In this document: positions 1 to 14,300 of the stretch, in pieces
How positions within the stretch are numbered: the first letter of the stretch is position 1
Layout of the letters: every line of letters starts with the position of its first letter
Assembly (NCBI GenBank): GCA_029207755.1
Contig: JARCOQ010000016.1
Location: forward strand, 13,351,307-13,415,306
Direction of reading: 5' to 3'
Origin: Chamaea fasciata
Lineage: Eukaryota > Chordata > Aves > Passeriformes > Sylviidae
Length of the DNA: 64,000 bases
The notes under the pieces: generated by a model
The model's input: the letters and a program-made list of their open reading frames with translations, nothing else
Told to the model about the DNA's origin: nothing
Databases searched by the model: none
Program-made: the position numbers and the translations under genes

Positions 1-1422
1 TGTAAAATGTGTGAAACAGTAAATGGGCTGTAGGGAGAGGGGTGGGTGAAGGGCAGGTGGCACTTATTCCAAAATTCTCTGTTCTTCTCTTCTTTGAGCT
101 AGAACTTCAGGTACACTGATGAAATTGCTGTTTTCTCCACAGAGGGTCAGACAAGGAAAATTCAGACATTCTAAGTTTAGAAAGAACCATTTTCCTCACC
201 TTTGTCTGAAAAAAATATGTGCAGTACCTGCTATAGAATTTGAACTGGCACTTCATTCAGGTACATTTTCTGTCCCTTGTCACCCTTACTTTCATGTAAA
301 CACCCAAATTCAATATACAGCAAGATACATTTTCATGTAAATTGTTCTGATGTTCAATCCCCCCAAAAATTTCCATTTGTAGTTTTGTAACATCTTATTT
401 CAATTCTCTGGGTCTTGTTGTCCTTGCATTAAACTCTTCATTTGAGACAAGACACTGAATGCTCAAGAATTACAGAATGCCAAGGATCATCACAGAATGA
501 AGGGCCCAAAGACCAGGAGTGAGAGTGACATGGCTTGAAACTGAAAAAGGAAGATAAAAATATATCCCAAGCAATGGCAAGCTGGGTGAAAGAGAGACAA
601 AGTAGAACTTCTGGGTAAGAAATTCTACTTTTCCGTTATTTACACTTGTTAAAGACACAAACATTATCTCATGCCCTGAAAATTTCATAGCCATGGATTG
701 CCAGATGTTGGGATAGAGGGGAACTCGGGAAGTTGCACAAGTCTCCTCCTGTTCCCTGGGGACACACTGCTGGATCCTGCCTGAGGCAGAACAGAACTGC
801 ACAAAGCTGGATCCTGCAGCTCCAACACGAGGTTTGGAGAAGGAGGACAAGGATAATCAACTGCACAGAGCAGACAACAGCTACATTTATTAGAAAACTC
901 TTCATAAATAAGCAAGATGTCTGAGGGAGAGGTTTGTAAAGTTATGAGCAGAGAAGAAAAATAAGGGTAGTTTTCCATTCACTCTGAATAAATATCCTCA
1001 GCATCTATTCTCACTGAGAAAAACACAAAGCTACTACACAAATAAACTCTGCAAATTTGGGATGTAATCTTCTTTATCTTTCTGCAAATTTTAATTGATA
1101 CTAGCAAACATTTGCTGTCTGCAGGACTGTCAATTTTTAGAATATAATTTACTGAAATTTAGTCTTCCAGCAGCTCCAAATAAATTAAAAGCCCCTAAAT
1201 CAGAATGTAAATTTTTCTGAAGAGTGTTTCATATCAGGTGCAAGATCAGCAGAGAGACTGGGTATTCTCATGAGGAAAATATCACAAATAGCCAAACTAA
1301 TATCCCCTGTGTAAACTTCCAAGAATCTCAAGAGGTCCCTTCCCACCTAAAATGAGTTTGTGCTTCTGCAAAACAGAGAACACATCAGCACTTGTACTAA
1401 GGTTGCTATTGTGACCTCTTAC
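1..1422 (-). other. KATNIP intron 12, 5' part
   Basis: AT-rich sequence with no exon of the KATNIP C-terminal half that I can recognise and no clear repeat. Confidence 0.65.
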
Positions 1423-2320
1423 TTTTGAGAGCAGAATCATCTTCTCCAAGATTTGTAGGGTTTAATCCCAGCTTTTTACCACACGTGACACTTCTCCTTC
1501 CACTCATAGGGTACTGTGAACTGCAGCAGTTTTTGTTAGAAAGGTGGTCAAAAATGTCCAAGTCCACATCAGCATCCTTTCTGGTCAGCATTTGTGATCT
1601 CTCATCTCCAGTTGCGTTTCTACTATTGGGTCTTCCCAGTTCATGCCTCTGACATTTGACATCCTCGCTTATCAGAGCTGAGAAGTTTTTCATGATTTCA
1701 TCTGGCTGTGTTTGAAATCTTGAGTTGAAATTCTGTTCTGTGGCAAGCCATGGAGGCTTCTGCTTACTGGGAGTAACTTGATTATTCTGTGTTACCTGGG
1801 AAGATGACTGTAACCAAGAAGGAATTGCACCTGCAGAATCAGTCAGTTTTCTTCCTGTTAACTTTTCCATTTGCTCACTCAAACAAAGCTCATCATCAGA
1901 TTGAACATGCTCTGGAACTGCTGCTGCTGCTGCCTCCTCTTTGGCATCTTTTATACAAGCCTGAGATGGGAACACTTTTGGATCATCCTCTAACTGCGAC
2001 AAATTTTTCTTTGTAAAGCTGATTGAGTTCATCTTAGGCTCAAGAAGATTTTCTTCTGGCAGAGCTTTCCAGTTCAGTGAAGCACTGTTTGATTCTGAGC
2101 ATTTAAAATGTAGGTCTGTTTTCTTGTCTGGGCCTGCAGGTGCATTTCCTTCTTTCCTCTCAACTGAGGGAGATGCTGAGGTATCTTGCTTGTGATCTGT
2201 AAGGTCAATTGTAGTGTTCTGGTCAGCAAGGAGATCTCCAGAGCCTCTCTTTAATTCACCATCAAATACGAGGTTCTCATCAACATACAACTTCACTTTC
2301 TTTGCTCCAACATCAAGGTC
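1423..2320 (-). CDS. KATNIP: KATNIP exon 12 (residues 491-790), long exon
   Basis: Begins DLDVGAKKVKLYVDENLVFD and GELKRGSGD (conserved), then about 250 residues of polar, Ser/Asp/Lys-rich sequence with an alanine run (EEAAAAAVPE). Reading runs on to a stop at 1406, but donor AAAA|GTAAGA at 1423/1422 is the likely exon end (phase 1), since the human gene continues. Acceptor TTGTAG. Confidence 0.88.
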
Positions 2321-5300
2321 CTACAAAAACAAAGGTATGAAGATTTCAATCAAGCTTTCAAGCATTAGATATCACTGCTCTGAGACTCTGACATTTGAAC
2401 ACTTTATCAACAGACAGATTAAAACAATTAAACCCTGTATGTGCTTTTGACTGCTTTTTAATCTGAAGTTGAAACTACTAAAAAATACTGTGGAATATAT
2501 AAGATTTTTTTAGAGGACTGAAGACCCTGCTAGACACTGCTATGATCTTTGTCTGACAAGGTTTGATTATTTAAAAAAGCTTGAGGGAAGAAGCCTAGAT
2601 TAACTACAATTATATTTGATCAGGATATAAATTCCAGAGGCACATTTTGCTTCAGCATCCCCAAGACTCACCACTTTCACATGTTCCACAGTGAATAATC
2701 ACCCAGATCAAAGCCACCGAAGTTAAAAAGAGTTACAGAGTTACAGAAATGCAGAGCTAGAAAGTACAGTGAGAAAAAAAATCATCCAGTCCATCTCTTT
2801 CCCCTGAAGAATGTAAAATAACCTACAGCATTGTGAAGAAATCTGGTTTTAACAGTTTTCAACTGATCTGCCTTGATAGCCTATTCCAACATTTAACTAG
2901 CCTTTTAAACAGCAGGCCTTTATCTCAGACACAATTCTGCCACTCACAACTTTATGTTCTCCTTCTCTGTGGCACTCACCAATACCTGATTTTTTTATTC
3001 CACTGAAGTTAGAACTAATGTTCTTTCTATTCCCCTCACCATTTCAATATAACCTTTTGTCCCTCTTGACAAAAATACCATTAACTTCAAAGAAAATACA
3101 GATGAGACACAATCCATCTCCCTTCTGTTCTCTACCTTGTCCATCTTGTGGAGTCTTTCAGAGACTCTCTGTTCTTTCCTTCTTTTTGTGAAAACTAAGA
3201 AGCTTTTGTGAAAGTAAGAAGTTTCAGTTTCATCCCTTTTGCTCATCTCCAGCCTGTCAGTTCTCCTTGAACACTGATTTAAATTTTCCTCTGCTCCCAG
3301 ACTAAACCAGTCACTCCTTCCCTTCCAAGCACAAAAGTCTCTGGTTCTTCACTTCCTGAAAACACTGTTTAAGCCTTACAAGTCTTCACTGCTTCCATCC
3401 TGTTGCCTTCCCAACAATAACATCTCTGAGGCCAAAAAATGCAATATGGATCTACTCAGAGGAAAAGCAGAAGATGCAGGCATGACAAGAAAGCTCCAGG
3501 TGAGGGAGAGCAGTGAGTGCAGGAATGCAGGACCCATTCCTGACAGGAAAAAGATAACCTTCACTGAGTTCCCAGTGAACAGCTGCAAAACTCGGTTTAA
3601 TTGGCTGTTATAGCCTGGCTGCCTGTGGAACTCCTGTAGGATCATAAAGTGCTGTATTTCTGTGCTGATGCAGTCAGCCATAAAACAGGACATTTTTTTC
3701 CCCTTGAACGAGCACACTGCTAGATTGATCTAACTAGGGATCAAAACATTTCAATAATTACATCTGTTGAAAACTACCTGCATGGCTTTGCCTAGAATTA
3801 TGATGGGGAAGGGAAAGACTATCAGGATGTCCCAATAATGCTGTTTGTTAAAATTTCTGTATGTCTAAACTGCCAATGTCCTCCTTAAATGCTAGAGATA
3901 TTGGATATTCACAGTTGAATTTGGGATAACTGGAACATTTCTCCATAACATTCCAGCTCTACTGCTGTTAGGAACACCCAGCCCTTAGTTCTGCATTTTT
4001 ACCTGGAAATAGGTATAAACTGAAGTGGACCACAAAAATGCAGGGGTACATTTGAAAAGTATTTGTCAATGCCATCTTTTTAAATTCAAATCAGCAACTT
4101 CTTAAGAACAACTTGTTTTGAAATGAATCCCGCTGCACTCACCAGCAGCAGAGGAGATCAGGTAGACAGAGAAGAAAACTACAAAATGAGATAGTGGAGT
4201 TCACTGTCCCTGAAAAAGGGACAGTCAAGCCCAAAAAAGGGCCGCTCACTTCAAAATATCTTTTCCAGTCAGTGGGAGACACTGTTCTCTGATGCTTTGG
4301 AATGTCTGGGATAGGTATTTTAAGAAGCAGAAAAGGTGTCTGAACAGTACCAAGATGAAGCAGGCAGGTAGTTCCAGGATAACAGAGACAGACTGGACTG
4401 GGGCAGGCATTCCAAGAGCTGATAGCTCACAAGAGCTAATGAAAATCTGCACCAAAATCCTGAGCAGACTGAGCCTCGGGGAGGAAAAATCTGAACAGAT
4501 CTCAGAGACTCCAAGAACAAACATATGCAGGCACAAGACTAAGAACTGCTCTTTTTCATTCCCTCCCACCCCTCTTCTGAGTTTCTAGTTGCTTAGTGAT
4601 CTGTTCTGGTGGAAAAGATTGACAGTTCAGCTTCCCCAGTACCACTGCTCAGCTCTCCTCAAGCGTGAGGCTGGAAAAATCCCTTCCTCAGGAGTAATCC
4701 CCCCCTGTAAACAAACACTCAATACTTTGTCCAAGGCAGGGCTTTTCCCTCATGGAAAAGTAATTAAAAGGGCACAATATCTCAGAACAAGCAAGTAGGT
4801 ATGAGCATGGTCAGAAAGAAAAAAGATTTTGTGAAAATAATTCTGGTTCCTTTTGATGTTCCTTCCCAGCTTGCACCCTCAGCCACTGCAGAGTATCTGC
4901 TGGGATAGTGCTTCCCAAGGAGAAAACAAGGATGGTATTTCTAGCCATTTCTGTGATATTTGTGCACAAAGGACAGAGCTTAAAACCAGAGGCACTTTTC
5001 TGAGAATTCCTCCTGGACAGAGGACCTGAAATTGCTTCTGCCTGACTTTTCAGAAAAGTGTGAAAAAGAAGCAGTAGAAAAGAAGTCAAGAACCAAAGAA
5101 AATTCTTCTACAAAACTGATTGTGCTGGAAGAAAGCTGCTGCATCCTTACAGACAATGCACCTGTCTGTATACAGGCATAATCCAGCACTGAAAAAAACC
5201 CAAGAGAATGGACAGGAACAGAGGCACAAGAAGGAACAAACACACAGGCAACCTCCTGAAGAAGAAAATTATTCAACTGGAGAGCAACTAAGACCATAAT

Positions 5301-8300
5301 GCATTTAGGTATTGATTCCATTCCCAGTTTTGCAAAGACATGAAACAGACACTGGATTAGATCTTTGAAAAAAGTTTTAATAGCACCAAGTAACCATGCA
5401 ATTTCAAGGCTGTGTCAAGCAGTTACAAAATGTCTGACTGTTGCAGATGAACTTCAAAAAACTGGCTGCCCTTATACTTGTTCCCTTCCTGCAAACTAAA
5501 AATCACCTCCTTTTTCACAGGTCTCATCTGAAGTAAAAGCAAGATGAAGCATCCTCTGAGACCTTCCTTGTAATTCAGTGACTCAAGGAATCTATGACAA
5601 TGATGTCATCTGACTTTTACAGCTTCCTTCAGACATATTTTTTTCTCCTTCCAGGCTCAAGTTCTGAAATTCAAATATACAAAAGTACTGGCCTGACTTA
5701 ATTTTTGGCCTATTTTTGGAAGCAGTACTTGGACATCTCTCAATTACGTGGTTTTTGAGGGAAAGAAGGCAGTTAGAATGATTCCTAAAATCCACACAGA
5801 AATGTGGCTCTGGATTTACATTAGCAGGAAGAAAATTGTTGATTGCATTTTGGGGTTTTTTACTTGTTAAACAAAACTTCCTCATGACAAATTACAGAAA
5901 TAGACAGAACTGCCTTGTATTATTCGTTCATCTTAAGGATAACGAGACATTTCTTCATCAAGGGTAAACTGCTGCATTTCCACCAAAATCCATAGGATTA
6001 TGCTGCCAATGGATTTTACACATTGCCTCATAGCAGGTTATTAAAGAAGCAGAGCCTTGAAACACAGACAAACATTTCTGTGTACTTCCTGCATTCTATT
6101 CAGTAGATATGGTAACAAATCATACCATTACCTCCAAGAACAGCAGCTCTTTCACACACTCTAATGATGATGGAACATCCTGTAGACCACATTTTAGTGA
6201 GAAAAGCTATTAAAATTCCAGGAAAAGAAATATAAATCATGTTGTAGTAATTTTGTTTTAAGCTGTCCCTTCCACGGCCATTTCCATATGTATAAATTAC
6301 CATATGTGCTTATATAAGAACATGGATGAGAGCAAAACCAGAGGGATAAAGCTTCTTATTTATAATCCAGGACAGCAAATCCTCTTTGATCCAGTACCTG
6401 AGATTTTTTTCTTAACACTGCAGTGTACAAACAAGAATAATATTCATGGTGACATTCAAACACACAGACAAGAGACCATCTGCCATCTGCCATGATATGT
6501 CTCTCTTGAAACAGTAGATTACTGGTTTTATTATGAGCACACAGCAGTGGACTTTTTAATTGTCCCTGCCGAGGGAGGGGGGTCTGGAACTGGACGATCT
6601 TTAAGGTCCTTCCAACCCAAACCATTTTATGATTCTCGTTAAAGTGACAAAGCCCAAACTGAGCAGCAGTCAGCCTGTTTATATTTATAGACACCAGAAA
6701 ACACATATTTAAACACGTATTTATTTACATTGTGATTAAACAGCTGAAAGCCCTGAATACTGAGATGCACTTACCTTTGTATCTTTATTTCTCACCACAG
6801 TAAAGGATTGATGACAGGACGTGCAAGCCTTTTATTAGGTCTTTAGCGATCTCTAATAGCTTTGAAAGCAAATGCTCTTGTGCCCATGAAAACATTACCA
6901 CTACATTGTTAGCACTTACAATTAAGACAAAAGCAAATTTCACAACAGCCAGGGACACTTCGTAGCTCCTGTTTTATTACAGGAAATTGTATCTACTTTT
7001 ATTTCATGCTTTTAGAAAGAAGATCCCTGAATTTCCCTGGGCAAGGCAAGAGCAAATAGACAGAGGAGTTGAGAAAAGACTACTTACACTGGGAGTTGTT
7101 GTGTTGTAATTCCAAATCTTGATCTTGGATATACCAAAGTCACGTGAGCGGGTGGGATTGCGGATAACAAAGTAAAGTTGGACGGGTGGGTGGAAAGGGC
7201 ACATCCAAAGGCAGCTTTCCTTGGGGAGCTAAAAACACAGACAAGCGGACTGTCACTAATGCTCCTTCTCCTGGAGCAGGGTGTTTTAATTAACTCCCCA
7301 CCCCCCCAGCACAACAGGCGGCCATGAGAAAAGTAAACGTTTCATAAAATCTCCTACGTAAAGAGCAGAACCTCAGCCTCATTTCCCAAGAGTAAATCCC
7401 ACTCTCCTGCCTGCCAGACAGCTCCCAACAACCTGGCAATGAGCTAAAGGTCAGCTGCCTGCTGTCCCAGGAGACATCTGCACGCTCAGAGCACAGGCAG
7501 AGCAAGCCCAGTTTATTTTTATCAAATTAATCAGCTTTGCTGGCACTAGGGGGGATCACTGAGCACAATGGACATTCTACAATCATGTAACAATTTCTTC
7601 GCTTCTGGTTCCTCCCCTTAGGAGGGGAATCTTAGAGAATTTTACTTTACTGCCTGCCTCTATTTTAATCAGGCTTTGCAGATAATCAGCTTCACTTACA
7701 GCTCCTCAGAGCTATACTGGACTCTACACTGGAAATTTTCTAAGACATCACAGAACTCTCAACATGAATTTTACATACAACTGGCAATCAAGACATTTGA
7801 AAGTACCAAGAAATGCCTAATTCTGGACATTGTTAAGAACTGCTACCCCTACGTGTTCGGAATGTAAGAAAAGGATATGTGGCAGCTCAAAAGGAAGGAA
7901 GTTTCAGAATCAAAATATTGAATATTAATATATTTGATGTCCAGTGTTACCCCAAGAAAGAGATGAACCAGGGCACAAATACACATGTGGGTAACATGCC
8001 AGTGATCTGAAAGTAGCTGATAGCTTAGTTCCCCTTCTGTTCTCAAGGACACAGTACACTGATACACACACAGAAGATAACGGGCAGTCTTTTTCCACAC
8101 TTTTCACTGTGAAGTGAGTGCTTCAGTTTTTCCTGAAGGCATTAACCACAGAACTGTCCTCCAGAGTCCTTTGGCTGTGAGACTAACAATGGCAAAGACA
8201 GTGCCCTGGGGCCCTGGAACCTGTTCGGAGCCATCAGGAATAGATCCACTTCTCACCATGGTCATCTCTGTACTCCAGACTCTGATCAAAGTCTCTGCCC

Positions 8301-11300
8301 CAGAGCCTCTCATAAAGCTTTGGGAGACTGTTTCTCCTTTTAAGGCCAGTTTGGAGCACAAACAGCCATAAGAGGGCCAGACAGGTTTTATCCTTTCTAC
8401 TTCAAAAGAAAGAAGCCTCTTGACACCAAAGAAATGAAGGACAGTACTCAAATCACTGTTAACCCAACCCTGGGGTCAACTTCAAAGCTGCATCAGGTTT
8501 TTGAAGCCATGCTATGAACAAGAATGGTTAAAAAACAATTTCCCCGCTGCAGACAACATCTGATAAGCAATCCATCTGCAGATCTCTCAAGTCAGGAGCT
8601 GACTCCCCAGAAATCAATAGGTTCTGGTGTGTTCTGAGAGCCAGAGGTGCCTTCACAGGAGGGCACCTGATTAAGCACCAAAATGACCTGTTTCTGCTTC
8701 TCACTGGTTTCTCTATGAAACTGCACACAGTGTTCCAAAAAATAGAGGTTTATCAGAGCCAGGCCAAGTGTCATTTCCTGAGTGAGAGGCAGCCATGGAG
8801 ATCATTTTGTTTATCGGAGGAAATAACTGACAGGGCTGAGGTTGTCACACACTGAATGACAACTCCTGCAGCATTCCACCTGAGATACAGTTTGGTTAAA
8901 AAGCTGGGCTCCAGTTTCCAGGTGTAACATTCCCCAAGAGGGTGTCAAAGATCTGACACCAGAAATTGAAGGCACCTTGATGAGTCCATACCAAAACTCA
9001 AGAGCCTGTGGAGGACTCTCATGTTTTACCCCATTGAGTGATGTCATATCTTGGCCTTCACAAGAGGTACTTGAGCCTGGGCTTTACTGTCTTGGAGCTG
9101 AAAAAACTAACCCAAAAATTCTTTGAACCATCAGGCTGAACCTGGTATGCTAAGGAGTCCAAATTACACTTGAACTGGACCAAGAAAAAAGGGGAGACAC
9201 CTTTAGTCTTAAGATTTTGTGGGAGATTGGCACTGCTTCTTGTGGGCACTGCAGGTGTCAGTGATGGAGAATCAAGAAGCCTCAAGCACTGTGAAGAGGA
9301 ATGACACAAGTCTAAGGGTTCCCCATGGGGAAGGAACACCTTTGTTAGGTATTTACCTCTCCTTGTTATTTTGAGGTTTAAAAGACCTCTATCTGTGTAT
9401 AAGAATCAAAAAGTTTTGTGGAAAACAATTTCAATAAAATACCTAATCTATGACTTACTAAATATAATCACATAATCCCAGATTTTGGGTTTGGGTTGGA
9501 AGGGACCTTAAAAATCATCCAGTTCCAACCCCCTGCCATGGCAGGGACACCTTCCACTATCCCAGGTCACTCCATGCCCTGTTGGCCTTGGAAACTTCCA
9601 GGGATCCAGGGGCAGCCACAGCTTCTCTGGGCACCCTGTGCCGGGGCCTCCCCACCCTCAGAGTAAAGAATTCCTTTCTTGTATCTAATTGAAAAAGTTG
9701 AGAGCACTTGATATTCTGCCAGGCAATTTTTTCTTTTACAGTATATCACAAAATACAAGGAAGGAGGTAGTTTTAAGTGCTCTTCTTAAAAGTCTGCAAG
9801 GGTAATAAATAAACTAATAAAATAAAATCCCTCATCTTCAATAAGAGTATTCTCAAAGACAAAAGTACACCTAAATGATCAAAGATGGAAGTGTTTTAAC
9901 CATGGTAAAATGAGTTTTCCACACAGTAAGTTTTTATTTCAAGTTTTTGTTCAGTTGAAAATGTTCATTGCTTGGAGATTGATTAATTTATTGGGTTTTT
10001 AATGCACCCTAAAGCTTTCCTGTATGATCTGAAATGTACACAAACTGGAAATGCTGCTCTGCCTTCTGAAGGAATCTGCAGCTCAGGCACCCCATACCCA
10101 CAGCCTAAGAGCATATTCCCTGCCCAGATTGCATCTTGGATGCAGCCTCAAGAGAGAAGATTACAGAGTCACAAATCAAGGGAATATATTAATCAGTGAA
10201 ATATAAAAGCTCATTACTTAAGAATAATGGGATCTGTAAATGTATGAGTAATACTGAGAGTAACACGTTCATAATGGCTTAATGAATGTATTACTACATA
10301 ATTTATAAATATCTAGAGAGTCTGAGAGTCACTACTACAGCTAGTACTACTACTACTACTACTACTACTACTGCTACTACTACTGAGTGTCACCTGCCAG
10401 TCAGCACAGCCTAAAAAGAAGAATGGGTATTTATGAGAACCAAACTACAATTTTCAGGAGATAGTAAGGAAGATGCTTTACTCTATTTTCTGTTTTCTAT
10501 CTATCTTCAGTATTATTTGCCTGGAAATAATACTCCATAAGGAGTTTCAAGTAAATTTCAAAGTACTGCATATTTGTCCTCGTTCAAATCTCATCTACCT
10601 TGCAAGCAGAAAAGCACCATTAACACGAAATGAGCTGTAATTTATGTTTTTAATAGACTAGGTCCTTCAATATCCTCAGCCACTAAAATCATACTGATTT
10701 TTTACTAGAATCCTTGCTCTGAAGGCCCAGGAAAAATGGCACAGAGTGAATGTGCAGCATAAATGAAACTATGGCTGTATGAAGGGCTGTGGGCTTTTGC
10801 TAGTTCTTTCACAGCAGTCACTGCCTCTTGCCCATTGTCATAAGTATGGGAGCACCTTGTATCTCCTCATCTTACTATCTCACACAAGAGCCATGAAAGA
10901 CTTTTACCTGCCATATATTTTTCTTAATGTCTTGTTCAAAACTACCTACACAGTCTTATATTTCCATGGTTCTTCCCTAGGTAAAAAGAGAACAAGGGAA
11001 CAAGAGAAAACAGGCACATTTTCTTTATAAATTTACTTAGATTTGTATTATCCATCTGAAAAAAAATTAGCTGTGAAGCTCCTGTACCTTGAGACTACAA
11101 GGATTACTTCAGTTCTAAAACAAAGTGGTAACTGAATACCAACATCTTGAACAGGAGAGCTGGAGGTGTTAATAAGAAGCAATATTTGTAGGTTTTTTTA
11201 CTTATCAGATAGTTGTAATGCAGTCAGGTTCGAAATGTTTCTGAACAAAAAACCTGGATATAGAGTATTATAGGAATATTATAATGAGAGATTTTAACAT

Positions 11301-14300
11301 GCAGGACTAAGCTGTCTTACATTTAAATTCTTATTGACCAGGCAGCACAAATCCCCTGCGTTGTCAGCATTTCGAATGTCCACGTCATGAGGAGACACAA
11401 AGATCCTCTCGTTGTGTAAATCAAAGAATTCCACCTGACTCAGGCCCACGTTCACTGGATTCCCCCAGTTGGAAAGAAGTTCCATAGTCACATAAATGGC
11501 ATCATGTACTTCCATACTGGCTGTCAGCTGGACCAAAATAAAATATGGTTAAAACATCAGTGACCAACCAATAAAATGTGAAACAAAAGATTGTTCAGAC
11601 TGTAAAACTGATGGGTCAGAAGCAAAAAGATTGCAAAGTCAAGGCTATTTGGATGACATTCAATCAATCATTTGGGGTTATACCAATTCTGCTACACATC
11701 AACACTCTTAAAAAGCCTGAAGAGAAGGCAACTAACTCTCTGTTCTCTGATTCCTTTGTCATTCTGATGAACAGCGATAAATTCTCTTTTCTTGCCCTGC
11801 CATAGGTTTATTCCTTGATGTAAGGCAGAACTGAGTGACACAGCTCATTCAATATACTTTTATTTCAATATCACTGGGAAGCACCAGTTATGGTGCACAT
11901 ATGCACAAACCTTCTCTCTCCACATGGACTTTACTCCAGCTTTGCCACCAGCCAGGGATCTGTCACTGTCACAGGCTGAATGGCTCCCACGCTCCACTAA
12001 GGCTTTCAGGAGTCTCTTCTTTTGTCTGAAACAACATATTCTGGCTTATTTCCTCATAATTCCTGCATTTTTAAGAAATAGTTGGTGCAAAAGTAAAGAG
12101 ATGATAGGATGAACCCCACAGGAAAGTGCACTCACACACTGAATGACAACTTCTGCAGCATTCCACCCGAGATACACAGAGTTTGGTTAAAAAGCTGGGC
12201 TCCAGTTCCCAGCTGGTTCTGAGGCAGAGTGAGAAGAGAATGCAGAGATGATCTGAAGACAATAAAGTGAGATGTTTGCAGATCCTGCTCCACAGAAACA
12301 GGCCCTGCCTGCTTTGCTACTTGCATGGTGTCTCAAGTATTTAAGACCTCAGGGTGTACCAATTGGACTGGTGGCATTCTAAAAAAATCTCTCTTCAAAA
12401 AAGGAAGTTATCCTAAAGCAAATATACATAAATATATACCTGCTTCCAAAAGGGCAGAATCTCTCCACAGCTCTGGTGACTGAAGTCCTTGTCAGGCGTT
12501 TTTCTGGAGGTTCAGTCTATGCAGAAAGAATAGATGAAACAGAAAATGTCTTCTAAGTAAGAAAAAGATGAACATGTTTCAGTTAGATTGTTCTCACAGA
12601 ACAGCATCAATCTGCACCGCTGGAACAAAAAAGAGTTTGGGCCCAGCTCATCTGGAACTCTATACAAACTTAAAGTACATTTAATGGAATTGGTCTTGAT
12701 TTACAATGAAAGAGCTGAGCTTGGAGCTTGATCTTCTATGTGGAAGAAAACGTAGATGCAAACTCAGAGGACTAGAAAATGCACGCACACACACACACAC
12801 ACACACATATATAAATATGTCTATAAAATCTTTTTGTATACATTTGGTAGGACTCAGGGTTGTACAAAGCTTTGGCACAGGTCTACTAGACTTTCTCCTC
12901 CAAAATCATGAAGTCTTTTAAAATCCCCAAATCCCTCAATTGTATTAGCATAAAATAATGATTTATTTTTTAAATAAAGAGCTATCAGTAAGATACCTAA
13001 GAGAAAACAGAGGAAAAGCGCCACTTTCTAATAATACATGGGCTCTCTCTTTGACTCTACATAAGTTTTTTGATGATTTTTATTGACTTCCTCGCTTACG
13101 AATTTTAAATTGTTTTTAAACATGGTTTCTGGAGGTAAGAGATGAAAACACATTGGGGCAGAAAACCGTCCCCAGCTCATCCTCAGTGAGATCTAGCAGT
13201 GTACAGGACAGCTCTGCACCAAAGGCAGGGAGCAGTGCCCGTATTAATGAGTCCTGGAGGAAGGCAGGATTTATTGGAATGGAAATCACACATTGCCTTG
13301 TTTCAGAAGCTTGCAGGATGCAAATGGCTCAAGTGGGCCTGCAGCTGTGCATCTGACTGTATAGACACATCATATGGCTGCTCTATCAGTTGCTCAGTGA
13401 TCCCTGTAATCAACAGGGAGCTGTGGGATGCCATCCTGAGGAAGCAGATTAAAGGAAACAACCCTTTGGAAGAATAACACAAATTAAATTACACTTAGGG
13501 GACATCACCATTCATTCATACACAATCCTAATGTGTAAGAGATTGTAATTCATGGGAGTTTTGCTACTTGAACAAACAGCTCTCTTTTTTTTTTTTGCCA
13601 TACCTTCTGGGGGCTTGTGGCAAATGCTTGCCTTTGCAGATCTCCCTGCAAGAATTCATTCTCAATCTGCACTGCTTGAACAACAGCTGAAACAGAGAGG
13701 TCAGGATCCTTCTCACACACATTCTTCCTGGTTACTGAAAGGGAGGTTTCTGGTCGACTTAAGGGCTCTGGGACCAAAAAAAAGGGGAAGAAATATTCAC
13801 TTGTTCAGGACATGCAAGTATGGAACATTCCAACATCTGAAACTTCCCATTCAGTTACTGACACAGGGCGTTGCAAGCAGTCTATAACCATCCCAAGTGA
13901 AGCTGAATTCCCCCAAATTGCTTTTGTGTTAAGATTCCAAGTCACATCTTCTTTAGGCAACAGTTAAAACAGCATCGTAAGGAGAGGAAAACAGACAAAT
14001 TGGAACCATTATTTTTATGCTTTTAGATTGCTTTGTTCTGGTATTTAGTGGAAATGCCTTGTAATAGTCCATTGAAGGGAAGTAAATATAATTTAAGCAC
14101 AGCAGGAGTTTATAATTGGGGTATTCAGCTATTTTGGAGGAATCCCCAGAGACTTCTAGCAAAACAAGGGGAGTCAGGAGTTGCAATTTACAAGGCAAAA
14201 TAAATGACCTTATCACTTAAGCAGTCATCACAATGCCCACACGAATCCCAATCTTCCCAAACTTCATGGAGAAACAGAAACATCACAGCCTAGAAACAGG

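Larger units (their letters stand above)
2321..7087 (-). other. KATNIP intron 11
   Basis: Contains an old CR1/L3-like fragment near 2745 and a CR1 tail near 6560; I recognise nothing else in it. Confidence 0.6.
7229..11320 (-). other. KATNIP intron 10
   Basis: Contains one copy of an unidentified 75-base repeat (8845-8919), a CR1 fragment (9469-9690) and an ACT microsatellite (about 10331-10386). No further exon seen. Confidence 0.6.

Noticed and set aside
1406..1422. KATNIP ending at the stop codon 1406
   Set aside because: A good GTAAGA donor lies just before it and the conserved C-terminal half of KATNIP is still missing.
12499..12516. Alternative acceptor CCTCCAG for KATNIP exon 9
   Set aside because: It would remove the frameshift only if an extra upstream exon with length 2 mod 3 exists; I found none, and the CATAG acceptor has the better pyrimidine tract.
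12617..12638. Possible 22-base microexon after a strong TTGTTCCAG acceptor in KATNIP intron 8
   Set aside because: Its length (1 mod 3) does not repair the phase and its residues show no similarity.
13265..13410. Minus-strand 43-codon ORF beginning MASHSSLLIT in KATNIP intron 8
   Set aside because: I tested it as a missing exon to repair the phase at exon 9, but it has no usable donor and no similarity to KATNIP.
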